From positions 4,158,001 to 4,222,000 of the forward strand of contig JAQFVV010000013.1 of NCBI GenBank assembly GCA_028023455.1: a DNA stretch of 64,000 bases, given 5' to 3'. This document shows positions 11,080-23,225 of this stretch, piece by piece. The notes beneath the pieces were generated by a model. It was not told where the DNA came from. It was given only the letters and a program-made list of their open reading frames with translations, and searched no databases. The position numbers were made by a program, and so were the translations under genes. The DNA comes from Epiperipatus broadwayi (lineage: Eukaryota; Onychophora; Udeonychophora; Euonychophora; Peripatidae). The first letter of the stretch is position 1. Each line of letters opens with the position of its first letter.

Positions 11080-12990
11080 ATTGAGGATTTAAACATGTCA
11101 ATCCTCTCACTTAGGTATTGACCACTTTAAATTCTTAATTTCTAATAACTTTAATTATTTTCTTCCAAAGTGCATGTCAGTTTTTCTTTTTATCATTAAA
11201 CAATAAATGATAATATCAAGAGAGGTCGGTAATAAAGTATTAGGCAATTCAACATACAGATCGATTTTGTGTTGATTAAACCAACTTTTAATTTCTTACA
11301 GAAGTCATGACTACAGCATGAGTCAATTTTGTGCATAATGGATCACAAACACAGACTTTAAGGCTGCTAATAGCAGGATTATTTTTACTGCTCATTCGAT
11401 TTACGAAACTTTATTTTATTTAATTACTGGGAATTTGTCTATCAGTTTTATTAGTACATAGCCAGGATTTTTTCTACAGGTGCATCATCAATATTATTTA
11501 ATCTTTGCAACTACCCATCTGTATAACAAAGTCACCACAAGAAAAAGCTTAATCCAACCCAAAATCTAACCTGAAATTAATATCTTTGCCCAAATACTCA
11601 CACCCACCTCAATATTAATTTAACATTTTTAAAATTTTTATTTATAATGGACATATTTTCATTATTATTTTTATCATTATTAATTTCACATTTATTTGAC
11701 TTTTATTTTGAATGTGTTATTTTAATTTATTTTACTTCTTCCAAAACATTTTAATTTTACATATTTATTTAAGTCACGCTCTGCTGTTTTTTCACAGACT
11801 TATGAGTTGGGTTTGTCACATAATTGAGGGTTTTGTCATTGGTTGTAACTTGTTTTGACATTTTCATAACTAAGTTCTTTAATAATTTAATTTTTATCAT
11901 TTTTATTATTATTTTTTTATTAAGACTAACTTTAATCATTTTCTTTATTCAAAATCCCTGGTCATTATTTAGTTGGTCAAGCTGGTGAATTCATCAGATT
12001 ACATATCTAGTTTTTATCTGGTGGTTCTTTAATATTTTTTTCTTTTCAATGAATAGCCACTCATTCTGGGAGTTTGTGAATAACCCCTTGGTCTTTTTTC
12101 TAGCCTTCTATGAGTGATATCAGAATCACTGCTGGTTCTCCGAAATTTTTTTATTTTTTCAGGACTATTGGAGTAACATCGTTTTCACAGCTCATTCCCC
12201 AAATTTGTTCTGTATCTATACCTTATGACATTTATAGCCAGCTCTCTAGGTTGGGTTTAAATCCCCTATCTCTCATATCATAGGTAGGTTAGGTGTTGTC
12301 AAAAGCACATAATAATTCTGCCAATCTGTTTCACTGTTTTTCTCTTCATACCAATGAGCATTTGCTCAATGTTGTGAGGGAAATTATGGTGAAATATCCT
12401 AATAATTTGTTGTTTGGATAGTGGGTTGATTGTTAAAGAATGCAATTTTGCCACTTGCCTTTTGAAAAGAAAATGAAAGATTCACCATGTTACCATTTTT
12501 CTTGTGACACCTGGTGATGAATATTTTCCTGATAATCATCACTCAATAACTTGCTAATATAGCTTTTTTGTATTCAGCAAAAATGATAGATTTATAATAT
12601 AGAGAATCCCACCAAGCTTCTTTTTGTTTTTCAAGAATGCTGGTTATTAATGCTATGATTTCACTCTTCTCTGGTTAATTCATAACTACCTTTTTTGTTT
12701 TTACTTTGCTGTTCCGCGCTAAGTACATTATCTACTTCATTATTCTGAGCCTCCATTTTAGCTCTAGTTCTTGTAATCATTTATGTTTTCTCAAAAAAAA
12801 ATTTTTTTAATTTTATTTTACGATAGCTTTTTGCTTTTAATAATGTATTTTATTCACAACCAATAGGTTTACTAATTTATTTAATACTTCTATTTAATTG
12901 CTGTATTATTTTATTATTTTCTCTAATTTATAATTAAATGTGAGTGTTCATTCCCCACTACATTCCCCCCAATACCATGTGATGACGCTT
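11080..12990 (-). pseudogene. Decayed internal region of the LTR retrotransposon
   Basis: Minus-strand frames upstream of the polypurine tract hold coding-like but broken stretches, for example SDITHRRLEKRPRGYSQTPR within about 12.0-12.2 kb and KASGKIAFFNNQPTIQTTNY within about 12.3-12.5 kb, interrupted by stops. A second purine-rich tract (GGGGGGAATGTAGTGGGG) lies near 12.95 kb on this strand. These fit a degraded gag/pol body, but no RT, protease or integrase motif could be confirmed. Family unassigned. Confidence 0.33.
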
Positions 12991-12994
12991 TTGG

Positions 12995-14530
12995 TACTCA
13001 TATATTAATCATCACTTTAAACATAGTTTTAGTTTTGATAAAAATATCTTGAATTTAAAACATTCTATTTACTAACTTAAAAAAAAAAGCATTTTAAAAT
13101 GTTCAAAAGAGGTCACAATTTTTAAAAAAATTAATATCAAATAATATTTCATAATCTGTTTTATTTGTCAGGTCTTTAAAAATTATTGTTGCTATTATAA
13201 AAATGCATGGGATCTTCATTTTTTATATTTGATTATTTTCAGAAGTGAACAATAGGAGCCAAATCTCCATAGAAAAAATGTTATAAAGTTTAAAAAATGT
13301 CACAGAACAATAATTTTCCAATATTTATTTTTATGTATAACAGAATGATATATATAAAGGATAATATATTTAATATACTAATTTGTTTTCTAATTATATA
13401 CATTATTAAAATAAAAAAAATTAAACCAACCCTTAATTAAGATTAGCTTGTTTTTCTTCCATTTTTTTTTTTTTTGCTTTTGCAATGGGTAATCTGTTTT
13501 TATAAATAGGATTTAGTGTTTTACATTCTATGACTAATTAAATAGATTTATCTTCATTACTTTTGAATTTTGTATAAATACAACAAGCATATGATTATTT
13601 TTAACAAAGAAAATTAAAAAACTATATATATAAAATTATCAATAACTAAATCTGTTAAAGTTAGACAAGTTTGCCTTTGAGAAGAGACAAGAAGCCAGGA
13701 ATCACTTCACAGTAAATGTAGCACTGCAGATGTACAATATTGATATATGCACCAAGACTTGATACCCACAACAATGATCAGTTGGCTTAAATAATGTTTG
13801 AATAAGATTTGTCTTTAATCACCTTGCTGGATGACTGTATACCATATCAACAAAAATTAGATAATAAGGTTTAAATGTAGAGGCTTTAGCAAATTTTTTT
13901 ACAAAAAGTAGTAAAAAAACAAAAGCCTAAATCATCAAGTTGCAAGATATTTTTTTTTTGTTAAACAGAATGCCCTAAACTTATGATCTTTCAATCAATA
14001 ACATAATTACTCAGCTGTCTTTAAAACTTACATTTAAAAAAAATGAAAATTCTACAATTGTCCCTAAAAAATTTAAACCAGTATTTCTCTTTTAAATGTA
14101 TATATATTTAGTAATTTATTGTTGTTACAAACTTGGGTAGGATTCATAATTTACATGATAAATATTTGTTGAGTTCTTTTGATTATTTTATTAAATGATA
14201 TTTATATAAATTGTTCTATATTTTAGTAAGAGATATTTATAGCAACAATAATAGCACAAAACTATAAATCTGTCTAGGGATGATGTTTTATTATAATATC
14301 AACTGGTAAATTAGACTTGGATTTTTCTAGATAATTCAGACTCTCATTATCAGATTGAGAACTTTCTGTGGTTTTTCATAGACTTGCCACCTCAAAATAT
14401 AGACTTAACATTTAAAAACTTAAATCAACATTTTTGTTTCTGGATATTCAACAAAGAATTCTTTTGAGCAATAGAAGAATTATTACAGAAAAAGTTAACT
14501 TTCTGTAAGATTTCAAACAATTGTTTTTCT
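12995..14530. other. AT-rich stretch, no feature recognised
   Basis: Dominated by A/T runs and short AT-rich words. A slightly more complex patch at 13.67-13.85 kb has no recognisable frame or repeat partner in this window. Likely intronic or intergenic. Confidence 0.4.
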
Positions 14531-14533
14531 AGA

Positions 14534-14743
14534 TCCAAATACAATGGTAAGACTAACTGGAGATGTTACCAGAGTCTCCGCTAACAGATTAAGAATTTTG
14601 TTGCACCTATTTCTTAATTGGGATTTAACAGTTTCTGACTTACGAAGATATGCTCAGGCACTAACTATTTTACACATATTTAATGGCTGTCATTTCTGTG
14701 GATATAATGGCAGAATTGATAGATTTTCTAAAACCAGCAGTTA
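14534..14743 (+). CDS. Candidate exon or ORF fragment, unrecognised
   Basis: An acceptor-like TTGTTTTTCTAG ends at 14532. The frame runs open from there (DPNTMVRLTGDVTRVSANRL), through a leucine-rich middle (RILLHLFLNWDLTVSDLRRY), to a cysteine-containing end (HIFNGCHFCGYNGRI) and TAA. GC and codon choice are more protein-like than the surroundings. If translated from the Met at 14544 it gives 66 residues. I do not recognise it. It lies about 270 bp upstream of the candidate exon at 15015 but ends in a stop, so the two need not belong together. Confidence 0.28.
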
Positions 14744-15014
14744 ATTCATCTTCTGATTGCAGTATCTACGGACTTTTTTAAAAAAATTGTTAATACTTAT
14801 ACTTTAAAAAACGGTGCTAAATTGATAATAAAATTAAAACTTAGATTTTAAAAAGATAGAACAAGAAATGCAATCTGAAATATTTCTATAATTATAGCTT
14901 CTTATAGAAAAAAAAAATAGATATGAAAAAGAAATTATGATGTTATCTAAGAGTTTAATATTAAAATAAGCGAATGTTATTAATATTGTCAGAAGGATAC
15001 TTTCTTTATATCAG

Positions 15015-15068
15015 GTTAGGATTGCTGATGATGCAACAGAATTTGAGAATGAGCTTGATAAAATGACG
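15015..15068 (+). CDS. Candidate internal exon (18 codons)
   Basis: The segment has both splice signals: acceptor CTTTCTTTATATCAG before it and donor ACG|GTATTTG after it. In phase 0 it reads VRIADDATEFENELDKMT; of the other frames one opens with TAG at once and one ends at TGA. The acidic, helix-like peptide is unlike chance AT-rich translation and could be coiled-coil, though it is too short to assign. Could belong with 16889-16948 and a terminal exon further on. Confidence 0.4.
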
Positions 15069-15289
15069 GTATTTGTATTAAAATTGAGATTAAAATATAT
15101 GCATCTATAACTAAAGCAATGAATGAGAGAATTAAAAATTAAAAAAATAATTACTGAATATAAATGCTAAAGTTGATTATATTTAAGAAAGAGGCTTCTA
15201 TAAGGTTTAGTTTGATTATACTTTTATTTACAACCATTTCCAACTTATTAAAAAAAGGGAAAGACCTTGGGGACATGGATTTGTAGAAA

Positions 15290-16600
15290 TGATGAAATAA
15301 AATAATAAAATTACAAATAAATGTTTGAAGGGTGGATAAGCCGTGCTGAGGGAAAAAAATACGTTGAGCGCATGTGCTAAAGGATTGAGGAATTATGAAA
15401 AATATAGAGAGATAGCAGAAGTTGTTAAAAAAAAAAAAAAGATTATGATCTAAAGAAAAGAAATAAATGTTTATTTGAAAATAAGAATAAGGGATAAAAG
15501 TGCTCAGAAAAGATTATATGATTGTGGTCGGTCGATTATTATATAAAAAATAATTTACCGTTAGGGAGATCAAACAACCAACATTCAAACACAAAAAGAC
15601 AGGTTGAACACAACATTTCTATTCAGTCGATCAAAATGAGTATTTTCTTTTCCCCTTTTCTTAGCCGATCGGGTTCAGAACCTTTAGCTCTTCAATGTAC
15701 TTCTCACTATTATGCTAAACCGCATAGGGAAACCCCATTCGATAGTCTACCAAAATTTACCGTATTTCGTTTCATGAACATTATATTTACTAAGGCTGTA
15801 ACCTCAAGAATATGCATGTAAAAATGCGATATTATAACTAGCTTACCATAATAAATTACTTTTGATGATGATTAAAAGCTTTCTTATCGCAGTTCTTTAT
15901 CATTGGTGTCAATAAACGCATTAGTCGCTTAATATATGTGATAAACAAAATCTAAAAAGAATATATCGTGTATAATTTGACAGATTTTAAAAGTAAATAT
16001 TTTTATTGCTTTGATTTTTTTTAAAAAAAGACATTGATATATTTATCCTATCTTTATTATTATTCCATCTTAATAAATTTGATTCTCAGGTAACCTCAGA
16101 GACTCGGAAGAGGAGGGGAGGTAGAAATCTTTGCCAGTTTCTTTTTAGTTCTCTCCTTCTTAACATTTCTCTCAATTTTTTTTCTTAAGGATTATAAGCT
16201 TTATCTTTCCGGCGTTAAATCTGGTACTAATTTCCAAGACCTTCGGGCGTCTTGTGGTTTCTCTAGAAGCAAATTTGTTGATGTAATACTGCGGACTGAT
16301 TTTTTTATTTTATTTTACGCTACTCAACAAAAAAAAAAACAGAGAGCGAGAAAAGAACGGCATCTGACAGTACATTAGCAGACTTACTAATTAAAAAAAC
16401 TATGAATATATATTAGTTAAATTATTATTAATTAAAGTTAAGAAAAATGCCGACCATAAGAAATATAAAAGAGAAAAAAGAATTCAAGGAAGCTGGCTGA
16501 TTTTGAGATAGCCCCTCACGGCTTGTCTGCAAAAATATAGACATGGAGGAGACGGCAAAAACTGATTATTAATGAAATGAGTCTGAATTTTTGGATATTC
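15290..16600. other. CpG-richer segment, possible regulatory or first-exon region
   Basis: CG dinucleotides (for example in CGGTCGGTCGATTA and CCGATCGGG) and overall G+C are clearly more frequent than in flanking DNA, and long AT runs are fewer. A 99-codon ORF (15522-15821, plus strand) runs through it but shows no domain and has a low-complexity, frame-ambiguous look. In genomes with CpG depletion such patches often mark promoters or recently acquired sequence; which applies here is not decided by the sequence. Confidence 0.3.
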
Positions 16601-16888
16601 TTAAATAAATATTATGCAAGAATATAAAATAATTATATTTTAATAAAAAAAAAAAGTTTCCTATACTCCCGAACTTTCTTATAATTTTTTTCAATCTTTT
16701 CCTTTTAATTCGGTTTTTTTTTTTTTTTTCACTGTTTATTTATTATTTCCATTGTTATTGCCTTGATGTATTTAGCTTTCTTTAACCTGTTTTTTTGTTT
16801 ACTCGTTTAAATTCTGTTTGTTTATGTTTATTAAAAAACAAATTTTAATAGTTTTTTACAAAATTTATACTGTACTTGTTTTCCTAAG

Positions 16889-16948
16889 AATCAGACTAAG
16901 GTCTTCCGACAAATTGAATGCAATCAGTTATATGCTTATCTCTGTAAA
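16889..16948 (+). CDS. Candidate internal exon (60 nt)
   Basis: Acceptor TACTTGTTTTCCTAAG and a good donor AAA|GTAAGG enclose 60 nt. Two frames are open: phase 0 (NQTKVFRQIECNQLYAYLCK) and the frame offset by one base (IRLRSSDKLNAISYMLISV). The offset frame leaves two bases that join in phase with the terminal exon candidate at 17365; the phase-0 frame would instead suit an acceptor at 17119. Splice sites are the main evidence; protein not recognised. Confidence 0.36.
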
Positions 16949-17118
16949 GTAAGGAAATGCTCATTCAAATGAGAAAAAGTTTTTTTTTTTTTTAAACTTA
17001 TCAAACATGTTTATATTTAAAATAAAAAATTTATAGCTCTTTTTATATCATTAAGCATCGCGTAATACCAGTACAGTTCGCATCTTTAGATGTTCTTCTG
17101 ATCCATTAAAAATTTCAG

Positions 17119-17199
17119 GAAGTCTCAAGAAAATCTTTAAAGAAAAGGATTATTTCATTTACAAATAATTATGTGATTTCATTCAAAATCGATGCATGA
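17119..17199 (+). CDS. Alternative candidate terminal exon
   Basis: Acceptor TTAAAAATTTCAG precedes two usable frames: phase 0, about 26 codons starting EVSRKSLKKRIISF and ending at TGA, and a second frame reading SLKKIFKEKDYFIYK then TAA. Both are lysine-rich as expected from AT-rich DNA, so this is weaker than the neighbouring exon at 16889. It competes with 17365-17440 as the continuation. Confidence 0.15.
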   Translation, partial: EVSRKSLKKRIISFTNNYVISFKIDA

Positions 17200-17364
17200 T
17201 TATAATGTAGCGCTGAACCTGCAAGTCAGAATTTTGTATATTTGAAACTAGTAGAATTTAAAGTTGCAATATTATATTCATGTTTTAAATATTTAGTTTT
17301 TGATTAATTAATGATTGTTTTTAAATCTTTGGTAGAATTACCTATACTTCATTTGCTATTTTAG

Positions 17365-17440
17365 CAAAACAACTCCTGAGCAAGATGATGTTAGTACGAA
17401 AAATCCATCAGATGTTGATTCAGTAAAAAGATCCTATTAA
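17365..17440 (+). CDS. Candidate terminal exon (24 codons plus stop)
   Basis: Acceptor TTTGCTATTTTAG is followed, after one base, by the frame KTTPEQDDVSTKNPSDVDSV, then KRSY and TAA. The acidic Pro/Ser/Thr-rich tail looks like a disordered protein C terminus. An AATAAA occurs about 40 bp downstream (near 17480), where a polyadenylation signal is expected. The one-base offset matches the frame of the exon at 16889-16948 that leaves two bases. Identity unknown. Confidence 0.32.
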
Positions 17441-17755
17441 TAATTAATTCAATACATTTTATTATAGATATTTAGTTGCAATAAATCTCGCATTGAAATA
17501 GAGATCTAGTACTAATTCTCATTAAGCTGAGTTGCGTTTAGAGCTAAATTTCGTCCTTGACTTTCATTTCTCCATTTTTTTCGCTTTCTTTTTTTATTTA
17601 TTCATTTTTTTTTTTTCTTAATGCAAAGTTTTTTTTAAATAAACATATACATTTAAAAGATATTAATTATGATACATAATTTTTTAACAAAGTTAAATTT
17701 TTTATATATATTAAATTATTTAAATACGTGATATTGTCTATACTAAACTTTATGT

Positions 17756-18168
17756 GAATTCAGACTTTCAAGTTCTCTATAGCTATTCACTCCATCTTAT
17801 ACAACCGATACACATGATCACATACATGTGAAAAAGATAAATGATCTCCAATATATGTACTTCGTGCTGAATTAGCCTCATCAGTAGGTCCAGATCGCCA
17901 TCTCGCACACATCTATACAATCAGTGCTCAAGTTTATATTAAAAATAGCAAATCTTCAAATTTTAATGAATTTTTCGATGTTATGGATGGCTGAAGAGTT
18001 GGAAAATGGAAAAGATTGAAACTTGTCATCTGGACCAATTGATGAATGCTGGCTCAACATGAAATGTGATTATTGGAGGTCATTTGTCTTTTACGCATGT
18101 ATGTGGTCATGTGTATCGGTTGTATAAGATAGAATTGATAGCTGCAGGGAGCTTGAAAGTCTGAATTC
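17756..18168. mobile_element. Hairpin element with about 96-bp inverted ends
   Basis: GAATTCAGACTTTCAAG at 17756-17772 is exactly complementary to 18152-18168, and the match continues imperfectly (about 85% by eye) to 17852 and back from 18073, including TATACAACCGATACACATGA. The roughly 220-bp centre contains no ORF of note. Looks like a MITE or foldback element. No clear target duplication outside the ends. Confidence 0.78.
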
Positions 18169-18199
18169 AAGTCCCTTTTAATATATTAAATTAATAAAT

Positions 18200-21100
18200 C
18201 TCTATTAGCATTTTTAATAAGTAGAATATCATTAATCCAAATATCTATTATCCAAAAACTTCTATTATCCAAATAAAATTTTAAAGATGATCTTTAATAT
18301 ATTAGTTTATACATTTAAAGGAAATTAATATATCTATAAATTAATAAGCCTAATTTCAGTAAAATACATGTTGTTTTTGTTGTTGTTAACAATTGTTTGG
18401 CTTTACAGTGAAAATCAAAAATGTATAAATCCAAAGAATTTTGGAATCAATAATTTCAGATTAATGGGGGGTTTATTTGTATTATTAAATGTTACTAATA
18501 AGAAAATCTGATTAAAATTTTTGTTTCTAAAATATCATGTTTTATGTTTTGGGTGTTTAATTGAATATTTGGAATCTTAAATTATCCCCAGTATAGCAAA
18601 ATGAATTATTTAACTAAGCTGTATTAAAATCTAAAATCTATACACCCTTTCAGAATGTTAATAATTTACTAATAAAACAAAATGCTTGGTTATAGAACTT
18701 GGGGAGGAAGGGGTATGAATCTTTTGGATTTTAACAATAAACTTTTATTTTGCTGTAAATTTAAATAAATATTATTTTTTATATCTATGGTTTTATGTAC
18801 ATAAATATATTTTTGTATATTGTATAAATTTATTTTATTAATGACAATATAACACTTTAAAATACAAAATATGCCTATATTTATTTAACATAATGTAAAC
18901 TTAAATTATAGGTGTCGGATTAATAATGGTATTGGAAAACAATTAATCTAATTAAAATCGTTATTAAATTAGGATAATCTTTTATTGAATACCTCAAATA
19001 GTGTTGAAACTCATTCAATAATAACTACAGAAAATAAAAGCATAACTTCTTTCACTATTCACTTATTGATATTAATGTCACAGATACATGGCACAACTAA
19101 CATGAAACAAATCAAGGCAGTGTATATAAACCTCAGGATTTTAGGAAGCCTTTGACTGTCAAACATTAAATAATGTAAACATTATAAATATTAAAAAAGT
19201 TTCTTTTTTTTTTTTTAATTTTGCATAGAGTTCAAACATTCTAACTATCCCATTATTTACATATCACCAGATGACACTTCTAAACAGAAAGCCATAATTA
19301 TATTAGGGCTAAAAAGCACTGGCACATGAGTATGTTATGAGCATGAATACAATGGTCATTTTGCTATGTTTCAAAAAACCAAAGAGAGATGCTTCTCCTT
19401 CTCATAAGAATTCTTCTCTTAAAGGTAAAAATAGATCATAAGTTTAGCTCTTTTAGAGCAATACCATTCTCTCAGCAATAATAAAGGTTGCATTATTGTT
19501 ATTGCAATATATCAGCATTCATCTATCCAACCCAGTTTATTACTCTTTAGTTAAGAGTAATTTACCAACCAATATTAAGTGACTAATTAGATTGGATGTA
19601 GACAGCTATCTCAAAAAACATCTAAACTTACTGGAACTAAAAAGATTTCCAAGGCTTAGACCAATACTTGAACCATAGATCATGAATATGGCACAAAGAA
19701 GCATTAGAGATGCAAAAAAAAGTCATGCTAAAAATAAGATTTTTTTAAAACAGTATAATGGTTTTAGAACTTGCACTATATTGTTGAAGAAACAAAAAAG
19801 TTTTATGAATGTACAGATAATTTTAATAAAGAAAACCATCATTAAAAATAATCATATGGCTTGTTGCATGGGAAATCATAAGATGCTTAAATGCTGGAAT
19901 TGGACAGGATGAAGCATGTTCCATGAATCTTTAGCTCTTAAAACGACCACTCAGCCACTACACTAAATTATTTTTTTGTTTGGAAGCAATCGAAAAAATA
20001 TTTTATTTTATTTTAGGTCAGTTGTTTTCAGTTTTATTTTTAAATGCAAGAATAAGAAACTTAAGCTGTCTTAGAATTTTTATTTATATATCTGAGCTTG
20101 ATGATTGTTGTTTAGATAATACATGTGTTTAAGTGATCCATCTTATTTAGGCAAAAGAATTTTACAATCAAGTCATAACAATAGGTTATTACTAATAGCA
20201 GTTTATTATTGCTTGTGAATCTTTTAATACAATTTACCCTAGCATTTCAGTTTTAGAGTTCAACAAAAATTGTAATCTTTAAGTATTAGATAGTCTTTCT
20301 TAGAGTACCTAAAGCCTGTGAAAGAGTTTGAAATCTCTTGCTTTATAATTTTGTTAGACAATATTATGAAAGTAAAGCAAAGTACTGTACATAGAAATTA
20401 GATATTTGGCATATGTTGTTTTATAATATCTAATGTTATTCCTTTCTTTCATGTTTCATCTTTTAAAAGAATACAATAACTAAGATTCATTGAAGGAAAA
20501 ATCATAGTAAAATTGAATAGTGATGAAGTAAATAGATAAAAAAAATGAAATTGAGCGAAAGAATTACTTTTAAAGTAAGTTAAGCAAATTAGAAAAGATC
20601 AACAAAATGGTACTTGTGAAAAGAATTGAAAGAAATTGAGGAATTATTTATTAGTGAAATGTCTCATTTAAATAAGCCTAAATAAATAATAAAATGAATA
20701 GTTGTTCAGGGAATCATATATTATTTGAGGATCCGAAATGAAAAGTTGAAAAATATTCCCTCTTGAATTTACCTCTTTATCATCACACTAAATAAGCAAG
20801 GACAGAGTGAAGAAATGACAGATGAAATATATTGTAATATAAAAAATAAATTTGGTTTTGTATAAAGTAAAAAACTACGCAGAAAATAAATGTTTTACTC
20901 CAAAGAAAAAAACCAAATTTGCCAATTGATAAAATAAAAAACATGTTTAATGTCAATATTATTAAATAACACCTTAATCATAATTGTAGATTTGATTCCA
21001 ATAAACTGAAGAACATAGAAATTAGACTGATAATCTTGTCATTAAGTTTTTAGAATGCTGCAAAATGTTTATTTATGATCCATGTCTCACTTCTGTATAA

Positions 21101-21800
21101 TAAATTATTAGAATAGTAACCCATTATTCAATTAATTTAGTTATTACACTCATTTCATTATGATAAAACTATTTATGTTTAATTTGTTAAAATCCTGACT
21201 GAATCTATTATCTAAATCTATCTTCTATCTAAAAATTTACTAAGATAATTAAATTGTCTTATAGCTCAAATGAAAATAATCAATCAAAAATTGTTGATTT
21301 TTTTTCTTCCATTGTAGGCTATTAAAGATCTTAAATTTTTTTTTTAATGTTAATTACTAAACAAACAGATGCTGTATTTAAAATTCTAGGAACATTCTAT
21401 GAATCATTATCTGAATTAGCAAAAATACCATTAGCATATGTTAAATATAGGAAACAAGAATATGACGTTTTTTTTTCTTTATTGTTGTTCATCTAGTCAA
21501 TATTGTTTGTTTGTGCTGTAATTGTGTTCTTGTTTAAATGTTTGAGTTTTTATGTTTTAAATGTAAAATGTGTATTTAATTGCATTTTTAATAAATTTGT
21601 ATTTAATTTCTGCTTAAAAAATGGTTGATTCACTGACAAATAGGATCTAATATTTTAGTTCTACATTTATAACATCAAAACAATGGTGCTGTCTACGTGA
21701 AGTTTGAACAAGTACATAATGTCATCTTTTAGATACCCAGAATTCCAATGAATTCATAGTCTAATCATCTTCACAAAGTTTCTTTCCTGTAAGAACTCTT
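18200..21800. other. AT-rich stretch with no confident gene
   Basis: Mostly AT-rich non-coding sequence with T/A homopolymers. One stretch, 19313-19441 plus strand, is open for 42 codons and reads MVILLCFKKPKRDASPSHKN near its end; its Ser/Pro/Lys composition is mildly coding-like, but there is no acceptor or partner exon. A 76-codon ORF at 19682-19912 is lysine/asparagine-rich and not recognisable. No repeat boundaries seen. Confidence 0.35.
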
Positions 21801-21944
21801 ATCATTTTGTGTTGTCGAAGTTTCAATTCATTAAAAAACTAAAAAAAGTAAAACAACTTCCACTTCATACCCGAATTCCTTACTCATCAATAGTGAAAGC
21901 CACATCATATTACAAAGATATATTATTGAGGAACAAAAACAGTA

Positions 21945-22537
21945 GTAAGCCTAAAGGGAAGATATCATATGCTTATTTTGTTCAAGCTTGCAGAGAAGAA
22001 TATAAAGACAAACATCCTAATGGAAAGATTATTTTTGCAGAATTTTCTAAAAATGCAGAATGATGAAAACTATGACTGTCAAAAAACAGTGATTTAAAAT
22101 TTAGCTGAGAAAGACAAAGTTCAATATGAAAGTGAAGTAGCTAATTTTGGTCCTATAGACATATGTAGGAACATAAAAAGAAAGGTACAGGGGCTCCTAA
22201 GCATGCTGTCATCGCATTTTTTTATTTTTGTCATGACAAATGCCCTAAAGTGAGAGCTGAGTATTCTAATTTCACAGTTGGTGATATTTTTAAAGAGTTG
22301 GGAAAGTGGTGGAAGGATGTTTCAAAAGAAGTTAAATCAAAATATGAATCAATGGCTGCTAAGGATAAGCAACATTATGAAAAAGAAGCAAGAGCATTTA
22401 AAGATGCAAAACAAGGTCCATCTGGCAGTAAAAGTCACATAAGAAAGTGAAAAGAAAAAAGTCTGAAGAAGAAGGTGAAGAAGAGGAAGTGGAAGAAGAG
22501 GAAGATGAAGAGGAGAAGGAAAATGATGACTATTAAA
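21945..22537 (+). pseudogene. HMGB-type (two HMG boxes) processed pseudogene
   Basis: Box A begins [20 protein letters not shown] and continues to FAEFSK, the conserved start of HMGB box A; it is then broken by in-frame stops and a frame change (TMTVKK, then LAEKDKVQYE). Box B follows in a second frame as RAEYSNFTVGDIFKELGKWW and later KSKYESMAAKDKQHYEKEAR. A further frame change gives an acidic tail rich in EEEGEEEE and ending ENDDY, then a stop. Order and size (about 195 codons) match the HMGB family, DNA-bending chromatin proteins. No introns interrupt the boxes, so it is best read as a retrocopy; an A run at 22656-22666 may be an eroded poly(A). Confidence 0.88.
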
Positions 22538-23008
22538 TATATTTTTATCTCATTAGTTTTTTTTCAAATTTAATATTTTTTAAAAAATGGTTTTACAGAA
22601 TCATTTGTTTTATTATGCATTTCTCATATTTTGATCATTGAAAGAATTCTTTTCAAAAAAAAAAAATTGAAGGAAGTTCCAGAATGAATATTATACGGTT
22701 CAGAATATTATATAGTTCACTATAGCTTCCTTAGTTTAAAAACATTGTAAATCTTATTGAATATTATGTAGACATAAAGGTAATTTTTAAAAAATGTACA
22801 TAATAAAAGTATTTTTTTCTTTTTGGATAAATAAAATTATGTACTTAACAAAAAAGTAATATGAAGTTTTTGTTTTTCATTAATGGACTCAAATTACAAA
22901 CGCTATTTTCAAATGTATGTTGCACATTAACATCTGCTTCATAAGGATACATAAAACTCCAGAAATATTACCAAATACACCACTTTATTTATTTTTCTAT
23001 AATATTTC

Positions 23009-23225
23009 ATATAAATGCAATTTATTCACTGTACTTTAAACACTTTTTACCAAAACCTTTTATTGTACATATATGCATACACAATCTGACACTTTGATTA
23101 TCTTGTGTGGCTCCAAAGAAGATGACAGGACAGTCAAAATGTAAGATTGTGTAGGCATATATGTACAATGAAGGGTTTTTGCTAAAAAGTGTTTAAAGTA
23201 TAGTGAATAAATTGCATTTATATAA
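23009..23225. mobile_element. 217-bp hairpin element
   Basis: Left arm 23009-23100 (ATAAATGCAATTTATTCACT..., TGTACATATATGCATACACA) pairs with right arm 23133-23225 (GTAGGCATATATGTACA..., AGTGAATAAATTGCATTTAT) around a loop of about 30 bp. Near-perfect palindrome, no ORF. Size and shape fit a MITE or a folded non-autonomous element. It is the first of four inverted-repeat structures reaching to 30.5 kb. Confidence 0.82.

Noticed and set aside
15522-15821. 99-codon plus-strand ORF as a gene
   Set aside because: It has no domain, no convincing start context and no partner exon; its length is explained by the locally lower AT content.
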